Source of the DNA: Candidatus Saccharimonadota bacterium
GTDB lineage: Bacteria > Patescibacteriota > Saccharimonadia > Saccharimonadales > Saccharimonadaceae
NCBI GenBank assembly: GCA_017531585.1
Contig: JAFXKT010000001.1
Span: forward strand, 1 to 64,000
DNA: 64,000 bases
Direction: 5' to 3'
Shown: positions 25,728 through 33,452 of the stretch, piece by piece
How positions within the stretch are numbered: the stretch's first letter is position 1
Layout: each line of letters opens with the position of its first letter
The notes under the pieces: model-generated
Databases searched by the model: none
Seen by the model: only the letters and a program-made list of their open reading frames with translations
What the model was told of the DNA's origin: nothing
Translations under genes and position numbers: made by a program

Positions 25728-26512
25728 ACATTGATATTTCAAGAAAGGTCGTGATTGTTTTGTTGTCTTATTATGACGGAGATACCCCTATCCTTTGGGG
25801 TGCCATGTACGATGCCAAGAAGCTAGACAATGGCAGAGAGCTCTTTAACGAGCGCCACGCTTTAGCTATCCTGGCAACAGAAATCGTTAACTACACCAAC
25901 ACATCATCCCTAGATTCAAGAACCACGCTTAGTCTTGACGGAGTCGATCAGAAGAAAGGTCTTTATAATATCCTGTTAGACCTTCCGCTTGATCCCAGCG
26001 TTGGCGGTAGACTATATCGCTTGATCAATCAGGCATTTCCCGACGATAGCGAAGCAGTAGATAAGTTTGTTTGCATTAGCAAGAAACTTATCACAGTCAA
26101 ACTGGATTCTATGCTTGCTGCCTACAAAAAGATTCCACATATATCGTACCTGTTTTCGAACGAGCCAGAGATTGCTTGTCAGATGTACGATTTGCTCGAA
26201 TTTGCACCTGTAGCACAGCAGAAGCGAATCTCGAGAGATTTCTCTTACCTTGTACCGAAAGACTACCAGCAAGGCGCAATCTTGCAGGACATAGTCAAGA
26301 TGCTAGGCAAAGATGCTAAGTATCTCGAAGAGCTCAAGATTTTGAGCGTAACAAGCTTCAAGGCTTTGCCTCCGGCAGCAAGAAAACGCCTCGGGGCTAC
26401 GCCGAACCACAAGAATGTTTTGCTTCATCTTGCGATTCGTCCTTCAGAGACAGATACTGTTTTTGACAAGAACTATTGGGAGATGTTTCACACAGCAATC
26501 AACTTTAGTTAG
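25724..26512 (+). CDS. Unknown protein, first gene of the AlaRS-like/deaminase operon
   Basis: Up to 262 residues. I do not recognise a family. The start is uncertain: the frame begins at TTG 25724, but the purine-rich GAAAGG at 25743-25747 would rather serve a GTG or TTG start near 25751-25763, making the protein about 10-13 residues shorter. It is soluble and mixed alpha/beta at the N-terminus (VVIVLLSYYDGDTPILWGAMYD) with a helical remainder. Its stop is 11 bases before the next ATG, with an AGGGGGGGAT site between them, so it is co-transcribed with the following four genes. The context suggests a dedicated, so far undescribed role in that pathway. Confidence 0.7.
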   Translation: MHIDISRKVVIVLLSYYDGDTPILWGAMYDAKKLDNGRELFNERHALAILATEIVNYTNTSSLDSRTTLSLDGVDQKKGLYNILLDLPLDPSVGGRLYRLINQAFPDDSEAVDKFVCISKKLITVKLDSMLAAYKKIPHISYLFSNEPEIACQMYDLLEFAPVAQQKRISRDFSYLVPKDYQQGAILQDIVKMLGKDAKYLEELKILSVTSFKALPPAARKRLGATPNHKNVLLHLAIRPSETDTVFDKNYWEMFHTAINFS

Positions 26513-26523
26513 GGGGGGATAAC

Positions 26524-27609
26524 ATGAACAAGATTGCTATACTCGAATCCATCCGATGGCGCGCTTTAGTCGCCGAGGCAAAAGACTATATCGAAAAGGT
26601 CTTTCTCGGCGGTTTCAGGAGTCGCGGTTTTACGATTTTGGACGAAGCGCCAAGCTATCCATCGACAGACCCGACGGTTTATTTCGTTGGCGCCCAGATT
26701 AACCAGTGGAAAGAAAAGCTTGACGACTTAGGCTACTTTGCAAATCCACAAAACTGCATCCGCTTGCAGAATATGCACCTGTTCTATACAGACGAAGCCA
26801 TGCGCTTTTGCTCCTGTTTTAGGACCGAAGGGGCTATTGCCCCGGCAGATTATTTCCAGCAGATGCTTGATGCAGCTATAACTTTCCTTAAAGAGATTGG
26901 CGTAGCCGAAGAGCGCATTTGCATCAAGGCAAATCGTTACCTGATGGAGCTTTTCGAATCTGACCGCGAGATATTACTCGAGACTGAGACAGCCTCCTAC
27001 TACCGTTGGACTTACGGGGAGGAAGATTTGTCTGGCCTCGGGCTCACGCTCGCTATCAGAAACAAGGACACCGGCGAACCATACGATATCGGAAATGTAA
27101 TTCAGATTTCAAGAAACAACTATCCGATAGCCGTAGAATGGGGCTTTGGACTCGAGACATTGCTCACCGCAATTCTTTCGGAAGATTGCCCGATTCATTT
27201 CGCAGATTTGCCAACAGAAGCATTGTCGCTCGGCGACGGCAACGATAAGGCTTACAAGATGCTCGATGCGATTCTGACGCTGCGTCACTTTGCAGCTTAC
27301 AAGATTACCCCGGGCAAAGGCGGAGTCAACGAGATGGCGGATAGCTATTGTTGTGGCTTTGCCTACCAGGCGCTTGTCGTGAATAAGCTTTCATATTCGG
27401 AAGCTATCAGCCTCGCCATAGATGTCCTTAAAGAAGCCGGAAATCATTACCCTATCCTTGATCGCATTTCTTTCTATCTTGGCAGAATTAATTATCTTTT
27501 GTCTTTGCCGCCCGAAAGCGACTTAGATGACAAAAAATTGTTAAAGGCTGTAAAATTAGATAGGAACTTAATTTCAAGGATACGGCATGAGAAACAAAGA
27601 ACTCTATAG
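26524..27609 (+). CDS. Alanyl-tRNA-synthetase-like class II catalytic core, stand-alone paralogue
   Basis: 361 residues. Segments line up in order with the AlaRS catalytic domain: STDPTVYFVGAQINQWK (AlaRS NDPTLLFTNAGMNQFK), NCIRLQNM, the motif-2-like FRTEGAIAPADYF at ~99-111, a helical region EERICIKANRYL, and motif-3-like EWGFGLETLLTAIL at ~205-217. The motif 3 Arg of class II enzymes (GLER) is Thr here. AlaRS editing and C-Ala domains are absent, so it is far too short to be the cell's AlaRS. It may form an aminoacyl adenylate, or act on a carrier, small molecule or nucleotide; it could also be inactive as a synthetase. It overlaps the next gene by 23 bases. Confidence 0.7.
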   Translation: MNKIAILESIRWRALVAEAKDYIEKVFLGGFRSRGFTILDEAPSYPSTDPTVYFVGAQINQWKEKLDDLGYFANPQNCIRLQNMHLFYTDEAMRFCSCFRTEGAIAPADYFQQMLDAAITFLKEIGVAEERICIKANRYLMELFESDREILLETETASYYRWTYGEEDLSGLGLTLAIRNKDTGEPYDIGNVIQISRNNYPIAVEWGFGLETLLTAILSEDCPIHFADLPTEALSLGDGNDKAYKMLDAILTLRHFAAYKITPGKGGVNEMADSYCCGFAYQALVVNKLSYSEAISLAIDVLKEAGNHYPILDRISFYLGRINYLLSLPPESDLDDKKLLKAVKLDRNLISRIRHEKQRTL

Positions 27610-28414
27610 TGTAGACGAAATCAAGAACATGAGTTACACCGATTTCGTTGGCTTTGTTAATCAGTGGAACGTGCCTCCTGGGGCTTTCGTGACGCTTAAC
27701 AAATGGCGCGTCTTCGGCAACATCACAAAAGAATCAAAACTTCTTGAAATCGCTTGCACGACTGGTTTTTCCTCTCGTGAATTAGCTCTTAATACCGGTT
27801 GTTCTGCAACCGGTATTGATATTTCTAAGAAATCTGTCGAAGCCGCAGAAAACAATCACAAACTATATGCACCTAAGGCAAACCTGAAATATCTTGTCGC
27901 AGATGGACATACTTACTCGAACGGAGAGAAATACACCCACGCTTTAGTCGGTGCAGCTCTCCGTTTTTTCAGCAATCCACAAAAAGCACTCGACCATATT
28001 ACAAATGACTTGCTAGAAGATAATGGACTACTTCTTAGCTGCGAGTTTTATGTCGAGAAAGAAATTCCAAAGACACTCGTCGAAAAAGCTAAGAAGATTT
28101 TCAATATGACCGTCACCCAGCAAGGCTACAAAGAAGTGATGAAAGTCTACAAAGGTCTTACTCTTCTCTACGAAGATAGGAATACTATCGAGATGGAAAC
28201 CGACGAGGAGCTAGAACACTACACTGCCTCCTCGATTCAGAAGTTCGACAAGGAAAATCCCGGCTACCCTAAAGAAGCCCTCAAGGTCATGCACGATAGA
28301 CTACTCGAGATTAAACAGATGTCCAATGAACTCCGCCCATACCAGAGATACAATGTACTAGTTCATAAAAAAGATTCCAGAATCTACCCTGGAAGATATA
28401 CGGAATTATTCTAA
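27587..28414 (+). CDS. SAM-dependent methyltransferase of the five-gene operon
   Basis: 275 residues. A class I methyltransferase by its motif I LLEIACTTGFSSRELAL, the acidic end of strand 2 in ATGIDISKKSVE, and LKYLVADGHTYS. The C-terminal half (from ~165) is less conserved and probably binds the substrate. It begins inside the AlaRS-like gene and its stop overlaps the ATG of the next gene (TAATG), so translation is coupled. The substrate is unknown; a product or intermediate of the operon is the simplest guess. Confidence 0.85.
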   Translation: MRNKELYSVDEIKNMSYTDFVGFVNQWNVPPGAFVTLNKWRVFGNITKESKLLEIACTTGFSSRELALNTGCSATGIDISKKSVEAAENNHKLYAPKANLKYLVADGHTYSNGEKYTHALVGAALRFFSNPQKALDHITNDLLEDNGLLLSCEFYVEKEIPKTLVEKAKKIFNMTVTQQGYKEVMKVYKGLTLLYEDRNTIEMETDEELEHYTASSIQKFDKENPGYPKEALKVMHDRLLEIKQMSNELRPYQRYNVLVHKKDSRIYPGRYTELF

Positions 28415-28941
28415 TGATTCTGACCGGTTCGGAAATCCAGAAACAGGTCAAAAAGGGCTCGATAACAATTGAGCCCTTTACTGAGAATTTATTGAATCCA
28501 AATAGTTACAACTACCGCCTCGGCAAAACCTTACGCATCGTTACGAATGATATCATTGATCCGCGACAAGAGGCGGATTTTACAGAGGTAACTATCCCTG
28601 AAGAGGGTTATATTTTGGAGCCAGATACGTTATATCTTGGTTCAACAGTCGAGAAGATTGGGAGTGAAGAATTCGTGACGAGTTTGATCGGTCGCTCTTC
28701 GGTCGGCAGGCTCGGAATGTATCTACAAATTACGGCAGACCTTGGTCAGCTTGGCCGCGCACATTGCTGGACACTAGAAATCCGCGTCGTGCAACCACTA
28801 CGAGTTTATGCCGGCATGCGCATTGGGCAAGTTAGTTTCTGGAAGCCAGCCGGAGATATCGACAAGCTCTATACTGCAGGATACACCCGCTTCAATACGC
28901 CACATCAAAACAAAGCCATAGTTACAGGAGGAAAAGCATGA
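28414..28941 (+). CDS. dCTP-deaminase/dUTPase-fold protein, copy 1 (catalytic Glu kept)
   Basis: 175 residues. The trimeric dCTP deaminase pattern is clear: SITIEPFTENLLNPNSYNYRLG, ILEPDTLYLGSTVEKIG, LIGRSSVGRLGMYLQITADLG and MRIGQVSF. Glu122 (CWTLEIRV) corresponds to the catalytic Glu of dCTP deaminases, and Ser95-Ser96 to the conserved SS. A normal cellular dCTP deaminase would fit nucleotide metabolism, but the location in this operon and the second, altered copy suggest a specialised role. Its end overlaps the next gene by 4 bases (ATGA). Confidence 0.88.
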   Translation: MILTGSEIQKQVKKGSITIEPFTENLLNPNSYNYRLGKTLRIVTNDIIDPRQEADFTEVTIPEEGYILEPDTLYLGSTVEKIGSEEFVTSLIGRSSVGRLGMYLQITADLGQLGRAHCWTLEIRVVQPLRVYAGMRIGQVSFWKPAGDIDKLYTAGYTRFNTPHQNKAIVTGGKA

Positions 28942-29459
28942 TTTTGACAGGTAGCAAAATTGCCGAATGTCACAAAGATGGGATTATTGTAATCGAGCCT
29001 TTTGATCCAGATTCCATTACGACCGATTCTTATGATTTTCATCTTGGAAATATCCTGCTTTGTTACAAAAATCACACCTTGGATGCGCGACAAGACAACG
29101 AGACCGAAGAGATTCAAATCCCAGAAGACGGCATAGTTTTGGAGCCAGGCAAGATTTATCTTGGTTCGACTCTAGAACGTATCGGCTCAAAAGAATACGT
29201 CCCGATTATTCGTGGCAAATCTTCGACAGGAAGGCTCGGATTGTTTGTCCATATTACTGCAGATTTGATAGATATCGGCTCCATCAACCAATACACCCTC
29301 ATGATGAACGCTACTCAGCCAGTAAAAATCTACCCTGGTATGCCGATTGGTCAGGTGACTTTTTGGGTTCCATATGGCAATATCGATAAATTATACGACG
29401 GAAAATATAACGGCCTCGAGGGACCACAAGCTTCACAATCTTTCCGCGATTTCTCTTAG
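28938..29459 (+). CDS. dCTP-deaminase-fold protein, copy 2 (catalytic Glu replaced by Met)
   Basis: 173 residues, collinear with copy 1 and clearly its paralogue: both start MILTGS and share IEPF at 19-22, LEP at 68-70, YLGST at 74-78 and SS at 95-96. At position 122, where copy 1 has the catalytic Glu (TLEI), this copy has Met (YTLMMN). It may be a non-catalytic partner in a heterotrimer, a nucleotide sensor, or have another chemistry. Last gene of the operon; its stop overlaps that of the convergent peptidase gene by 4 bases. Confidence 0.85.
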   Translation: MILTGSKIAECHKDGIIVIEPFDPDSITTDSYDFHLGNILLCYKNHTLDARQDNETEEIQIPEDGIVLEPGKIYLGSTLERIGSKEYVPIIRGKSSTGRLGLFVHITADLIDIGSINQYTLMMNATQPVKIYPGMPIGQVTFWVPYGNIDKLYDGKYNGLEGPQASQSFRDFS

Positions 29460-30487
29460 TAGTCGAAGAAGATTTGCTTCGTTTCTAGGTTAATCCTAGC
29501 TTCGTGATCATATGGCACAATGAGCTGAGGATCGGTATGGCCGAAGCTTAGGTTAAAGATAATTGGCGCGTCAGAATATTCTCGAAAAGTGTCTCTGACA
29601 ATTTTTCGCTGCTCTTTGCGATATTCGATGCGCTCGTTTTTGCTGATTTGTTTATCGAAAGCGATGGCTTTTGGACGACCAACAAGTAGAGCCTTAGCAT
29701 TCTTAAAAATCCCACGCTCGCCCATACCTTGAAGTGCACTTTTAACATGCACTGCCGTAGGCATATCTTCCGCAGTCTCAATAAAGATAATTTTATCCGA
29801 ATCGCCAAGTTTTAGAGGGTTGCCAGAAGCAAGATACTCAAAAATACATTCAAGGCAGCCACCCCAAAGTTCGCCCTTAACTTCGCCAGATTTTTGCTTT
29901 GAGATCCACTGCGTTTTTAGAGCTTTTTCGCGCTCTTTTTCTACTTTCAAACCTTCTTCGCTAGACCAGTCAGAATCCGCTTCCTTGCAGTAGCTCGGTT
30001 GTTTGATTTCGACTTCGCCAACATGATTGATTGCGTTCATAATCGAGATAGCAGTATAAGCATCCATGCCGCCAGCCATCGCAAACTGCGTCATAATCGA
30101 AGCGCCGTAATAGCAAGGCACGCCAAGACTACTTAGGAATAGATTTAGATGAGTATTGTCGCTGTAGCCGAAGAATGGCTTTGGATTATTGCGGATTATT
30201 TCCTTGTCTAGATATTTCAAAATGCGCACTTCATCATCGCCACCGATGGTCGTAAAAATAGCAACAACATCTTTATCTCTGAAGGCAGCGTTTAGATCTT
30301 TGGCGCGATTTTCAGGAGTATTATCCGTAGAAAGAGTAGTAGGATATAGCTTTACATCGAGACCAAGGAGATCCTTAATGGCGGCTTCGCCACGCTTGTA
30401 GACATGAGGAAAATAGCCGGCAGTATCGGCTGACGGCGAGAGAATAGCAACATAGCCCTTAGGCCTTAAGGTCTTCATTTTCTCCAT
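29456..30487 (-). CDS. S66 serine peptidase, MccF-like
   Basis: 343 residues. S66 covers LD-carboxypeptidases of peptidoglycan recycling and MccF, which hydrolyses aminoacyl-nucleotides such as processed microcin C. The nucleophile is Ser109 (FFGYSDNTHLN), the Glu is in IFIETAEDMP and the His in SFGHTDPQ. Length (MccF 344, LdcA about 300), FTTIGGDDEVRIL and the Trp-containing loop (SDWSSEEG, then KGELWGGCLECI) favour the MccF branch. No signal peptide, so it is cytoplasmic. It faces the AlaRS-like/deaminase operon tail to tail, which suggests but does not prove a shared purpose. The start could also be the Met at 30478. Confidence 0.85.
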   Translation of the reverse strand: MEKMKTLRPKGYVAILSPSADTAGYFPHVYKRGEAAIKDLLGLDVKLYPTTLSTDNTPENRAKDLNAAFRDKDVVAIFTTIGGDDEVRILKYLDKEIIRNNPKPFFGYSDNTHLNLFLSSLGVPCYYGASIMTQFAMAGGMDAYTAISIMNAINHVGEVEIKQPSYCKEADSDWSSEEGLKVEKEREKALKTQWISKQKSGEVKGELWGGCLECIFEYLASGNPLKLGDSDKIIFIETAEDMPTAVHVKSALQGMGERGIFKNAKALLVGRPKAIAFDKQISKNERIEYRKEQRKIVRDTFREYSDAPIIFNLSFGHTDPQLIVPYDHEARINLETKQIFFDY

Positions 30488-30513
30488 GGCGATTTCTCAA
30501 AAAAGATTTTTCT

Positions 30514-30519
30514 ATTATG
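30514..30519 (-). promoter_or_regulatory. -10 box of the MccF-like gene
   Basis: Minus-strand CATAAT with extended TATGG, about 26 bases before the ATG. The stretch 30520-30629 shows nothing further that I can identify. Confidence 0.45.
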
Positions 30520-30629
30520 CCATAATTTGGCAGTTTTGTATAGAACGCTAGTCTAAACAACCCGTTAATTTCATTCTAGCATGCTATCGGTTTTCGGCGA
30601 GGCTTTTTCTTTTTGACTATATGTTTTAG

Positions 30630-30710
30630 CTTGCCATTTTGGAAAGTTAATACACTTGAGTATCATCGACCTATCTGTTAAAAATTTCCATTTCGGAAAG
30701 CCAATGCATA
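30630..30710 (+). repeat. Regulatory module copy 1: two palindromes 54 bp apart
   Basis: Cores CTTGCCATTTTGGAAAG (30630-30646) and ATTTCCATTTCGGAAAG (30684-30700) are dyads of the form CTTTCCA-TTT-TGGAAAG. Core 1 is followed by TTAATACAC, core 2 by CCAATGCATAC, and CCTATCTG lies between them. The same arrangement, including the 54-base distance, occurs on the minus strand at 37242-37322. Probably a pair of operators for one regulator. Confidence 0.7.
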
Positions 30711-30720
30711 CACAATAAAG

Positions 30721-30771
30721 ATACTGGGGCAGCATACCAGTATTGACACAACTATTATTTTATGTTGAAAT
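30721..30771 (+). promoter_or_regulatory. Promoter and overlapping dyad of the 122-aa gene
   Basis: TTGACA (30743-30748), 17 bases, TGAAAT (30766-30771) with extended TATG. A 7-bp dyad ATACTGG/CCAGTAT (30721-30743) abuts the -35 box. Confidence 0.6.
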
Positions 30772-30824
30772 CTAAGTAGTAGGGTTTCATATCCTAAGTC
30801 TTTTTCGAGAAGGAGGCAATATCT

Positions 30825-31193
30825 ATGTCCAAGCCATTCGAGCCGACAATTCATATTTTCGGCATAAGCAAACTCGACCAGCTCCTTAGGGGCAACTCTT
30901 TCGCCTATATCGACGTTATCGATAATTTGGGACTGGAATACCAGGATATCTTCGAAGCTTGCGGAGTAAATATCCGTACCGGCGCCGTGCTCACTTGCAA
31001 AGAATTCACAACTGGCAAAGACAAAATCGCCATCGTATTCGCGCGCTCGAGATGCAGCTTCGACAGTATCCGCAAAGCCGTAGGAAGAATTTCTGAAGAG
31101 GTCAGAGCGACAGACGAAAAGCTCTTCGATCTCTACATTCGCGCCCACAATGAAGGCTTCTTTACGGAGCTCGCAGATATTCCCAATCTCTGA
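30825..31193 (+). CDS. Hypothetical protein, 122 aa
   Basis: No family was recognised. Soluble, mixed alpha/beta, with three Cys (EACGVNI, LTCKEF, RSRCSF). The ATG follows GAAGGAGG with correct spacing, and a strong terminator lies just after the stop. It is controlled by a complex upstream region that contains the two-palindrome module shared with the lysozyme lipoprotein gene at 36307-37125, so the two may belong to one regulon. Confidence 0.7.
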   Translation: MSKPFEPTIHIFGISKLDQLLRGNSFAYIDVIDNLGLEYQDIFEACGVNIRTGAVLTCKEFTTGKDKIAIVFARSRCSFDSIRKAVGRISEEVRATDEKLFDLYIRAHNEGFFTELADIPNL

Positions 31194-31206
31194 TATATAT
31201 CGTTTC

Positions 31207-31231
31207 GCCCGCCGTCATGACGGGCTTTTTT
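31207..31231 (+). terminator. Terminator of the 122-aa gene
   Basis: GCCCG (31207-31211) pairs with CGGGC (31221-31225), followed by six T; the loop contains the palindrome CCGTCATGACGG in part. Confidence 0.8.
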
Positions 31232-31251
31232 CTGCATGCTATAATTTGCTT

Positions 31252-31608
31252 ATGGATAAGAAGCTCAAGGCTTACATCGACGAGGCCGAAGAATTAGCAA
31301 AGAAACCAACGAAAGATAAGCGCGAATACCACCTGACCATGCTCCAGCATTTCCAACACGAGCGCCAGATCCATCTTTACATCACGCTAGCTTTCGCATT
31401 TTATATGATTTTGTTCTTCCTAGCTTTCCTATACTGTGCGATTTTTGTAAACGGTAGCCCAATCTTGAACTATTGCCTTGGGTTCATCACGCTAGCCCTA
31501 ACCGTTACCGAAGTTTTGTACGTTCGCCACTATTATTTGCTCGAAAACGGCTGCCAAAAGCTCGAAGAAATCTCCAGAAAGTTCTTCCCAACCGACGATT
31601 GGAAGTAG
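31252..31608 (+). CDS. Small two-helix membrane protein
   Basis: 118 residues from the ATG at 31252 (MDKKLKAYIDEAEEL). The frame is open further upstream, but the -10 box TATAAT (31240-31245) lies inside that part and ends 6 bases before this ATG. A charged N-terminal helix (1-45) is followed by two membrane segments (about 46-70 and 77-98) and a short cytoplasmic end. Family unknown. Confidence 0.75.
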   Translation: MDKKLKAYIDEAEELAKKPTKDKREYHLTMLQHFQHERQIHLYITLAFAFYMILFFLAFLYCAIFVNGSPILNYCLGFITLALTVTEVLYVRHYYLLENGCQKLEEISRKFFPTDDWK

Positions 31609-31663
31609 TCTCCTATCAGGGGCTTTACTCTGTTTGAGAAATCTGATATAATAAGGTGCAATT

Positions 31664-31993
31664 ATGAAAGAAGCAATCCAACCAAAAGACTATCGTTTTG
31701 TGGTCTTTGCCGATGAACAGGCAAAGTTTTCTTTCCTAACGCGCTCGACCGCTAAGTCGGAAGAGACAACCAAGTGGACGGATGGCAAAGAATATCCGCT
31801 CGTAAAGATTCAGATTTCGAGCGCATCTCACCCATTCTTCACTGGCGAGGAAAAGATCATCGATACCGAAGGTCGCGTCGACCGCTTCAAGGCTCGCGCA
31901 CAGAAGGCAGCAGCTCTTCGTTCTACCCTCGGCAACAAGGTCACCAAAGCGAAGAAGGAAGCCGAAAAGAAGGCAGCAAAAGCCGACAAATAG
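31664..31993 (+). CDS. rpmE2: 50S ribosomal protein L31 type B with Lys-rich tail
   Basis: 109 residues. The type B form lacks the zinc-binding Cys of type A; the family pattern is DYRFVVFADEQAKFSFLTRST and YPLVKIQISSASHPFFTGEEKIIDTEGRVDRF. Normal type B proteins end near residue 85. Here ~25 extra residues rich in Lys/Ala/Glu follow (KVTKAKKEAEKKAAKADK). -10 box TATAAT lies 11 bases before the ATG. Confidence 0.93.
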   Translation: MKEAIQPKDYRFVVFADEQAKFSFLTRSTAKSEETTKWTDGKEYPLVKIQISSASHPFFTGEEKIIDTEGRVDRFKARAQKAAALRSTLGNKVTKAKKEAEKKAAKADK

Positions 31994-32006
31994 GTTTTTA
32001 CAAAAT

Positions 32007-32029
32007 CTCCCCGAAATGGGGAGTTTTTT
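32007..32029 (+). terminator. Terminator of the L31 gene
   Basis: CTCCCC (32007-32012) pairs with GGGGAG (32018-32023), followed by six T. Confidence 0.9.
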
Positions 32030-32047
32030 GTTGCTATAATACCCTTA

Positions 32048-32731
32048 ATGAAACTTTTACTTCATACTTGTTGTGCGCCGTGTAGCGTTTATTGCATTAA
32101 ATCTCTGCGCGAGGAGAATATTGAGCCAACTTTGTATTGGTATAACCCAAATATCCACCCTTATGCCGAATACAAGGCTCGCCGCGATTGCCTCGTAGAT
32201 TATGCCAAGCAAAAAGACGTCAAGCTTATTCTTGAGGATGCTTACGGATTAGATGAGTTTTGCAAAAATGTTATAGACAAGATTACGACCCGTTGCCAGG
32301 AATATTGTTACCCAAAGCGCTTACGCCAGGCTTTTGAATACGCCAAGCAGAACGGCTACGATACGATTTCTACCACTTTACTTTACAGTATCTACCAAAA
32401 GCACGATTTTATTGCCGAGCTAATGGACAAATATGCCGAAGAATACGATATTGAGTTTCTATACCGAGATTTCCGCAAAGGCTGGCAAGAAGGCCAGGAC
32501 GAGGCGCGCGCCGCTGGACTTTACATGCAAAAATATTGTGGCTGTGTTTTCTCAGAAGAAGAATCTGGCATTGGGCGCGAAATCGGTCGCAAGATGAAAA
32601 AGCAAGGCATTTCGCCTACTAATGCGAACGTGCGCAAGATTATTGAAGAATGCAAAGTTGACGGAATTATTGTGCCAGGAATCGTAAAAGGCGCAGTAAA
32701 TGAAGCCTTCGGCGAAGAAATTATAGACTAA
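32048..32731 (+). CDS. queH: Epoxyqueuosine reductase QueH
   Basis: 227 residues. QueH carries out the last step of queuosine formation in tRNA, reducing epoxyqueuosine with an iron-sulfur cluster. The diagnostic Cys residues are in LLLHTCCAPCS and YCGCVFSEEE, with YNPNIHPYAEY and DFRKGWQEGQDEA as family motifs. No other queuosine genes are in the window. -10 TATAAT (32035-32040) ends 7 bases before the ATG, so it is probably leaderless. It overlaps the convergent gene by 4 bases. Confidence 0.93.
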   Translation: MKLLLHTCCAPCSVYCIKSLREENIEPTLYWYNPNIHPYAEYKARRDCLVDYAKQKDVKLILEDAYGLDEFCKNVIDKITTRCQEYCYPKRLRQAFEYAKQNGYDTISTTLLYSIYQKHDFIAELMDKYAEEYDIEFLYRDFRKGWQEGQDEARAAGLYMQKYCGCVFSEEESGIGREIGRKMKKQGISPTNANVRKIIEECKVDGIIVPGIVKGAVNEAFGEEIID

Positions 32732-33372
32732 AATTCTGGAAGCTGGTCGAGAAGCTTTTTGATGCCTTCCGCCTGCAAGTTCCAGTAGGCAATCCAGCTA
32801 TCTTCGTCGTCGAGCTCCGAGTCGTATTTCCAAACACCGTTGATATTAACCTGCATAACAGGCGAGAAACAGAAGCCCGGGACGCGTTTTGGAGAGATTT
32901 TATCTACAACTTTAATATCTTCTGGATTGGTCGAGACAAGTGTATTTACAACCTTAATTTCGTCGCCATCATGCCAAGCTAGACCATAGCCCCAGTTGAA
33001 TCTACAGGCAACTTCGCCACCATATTTATGAGCGACCTCAGCAAAAGTTTCAGCGCCAAGTTCGTCAGTATATTTACCTTTCCTGGCAACCACAAAGGCT
33101 TTGTTATGATTCTTTGGATCATCTTCTTCTGCAACGCCAATTAGGTCGTTTGTATCGTCGCGCGCAAGCACTGGCAAATCTTTGTATTGCTTTGCATATC
33201 CTAGCGCCTTCTCGGCTGCGATTTCGTCCGCAGTAAGCTTTGTCTCGTCTGGTTCTTCTAGATTTAGGCCCAAATCGGCAAAAGATACGCCTTCATAGCC
33301 AAGTTTAGCCAGAATCTTTTTGAAGGTCATAACTTTTCCCGGGTTGGTAGTAGCAAGTAAAATCTGTCTCAT
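32728..33372 (-). CDS. Divergent Ham1/RdgB-type non-canonical purine NTP pyrophosphatase
   Basis: 214 residues. The family start ILLATTNPGKVMTFKKIL and the metal-binding EPDETKLTADEIAAEKALGYA are clear, followed by the weaker VLARDDTNDLI (usual ADDSGL) region. These enzymes hydrolyse dITP and XTP to keep them out of DNA. The middle and C-terminal parts deviate from RdgB, so specificity may differ. A GAAAGGAT site precedes the ATG; the promoter TATAAT is about 20 bases further up. Confidence 0.75.
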   Translation of the reverse strand: MRQILLATTNPGKVMTFKKILAKLGYEGVSFADLGLNLEEPDETKLTADEIAAEKALGYAKQYKDLPVLARDDTNDLIGVAEEDDPKNHNKAFVVARKGKYTDELGAETFAEVAHKYGGEVACRFNWGYGLAWHDGDEIKVVNTLVSTNPEDIKVVDKISPKRVPGFCFSPVMQVNINGVWKYDSELDDEDSWIAYWNLQAEGIKKLLDQLPEF

Positions 33373-33421
33373 TTTGAAATCCTTTCAGTTTTATTATATT
33401 GCATTTTTGTTTGGCCTGCTT

Positions 33422-33450
33422 TAAACTAGAAATTGAAAATCATTTTCAAT
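33422..33450 (+). promoter_or_regulatory. Zur operator overlapping the start of the zur-znu operon
   Basis: Perfect 19-bp palindrome ATTGAAAATCATTTTCAAT (33432-33450) ends 2 bases before the zur ATG. The likely -10 box TAAACT is at 33422-33427, so the palindrome covers the transcription start. This resembles Fur/Zur-family boxes and points to autoregulation. Confidence 0.85.
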
Positions 33451-33452
33451 TT

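Noticed and set aside
30488-30629. A gene in the stretch before the regulatory module
   Set aside because: No frame with a plausible start or protein-like composition; only the promoter of the MccF-like gene is visible.
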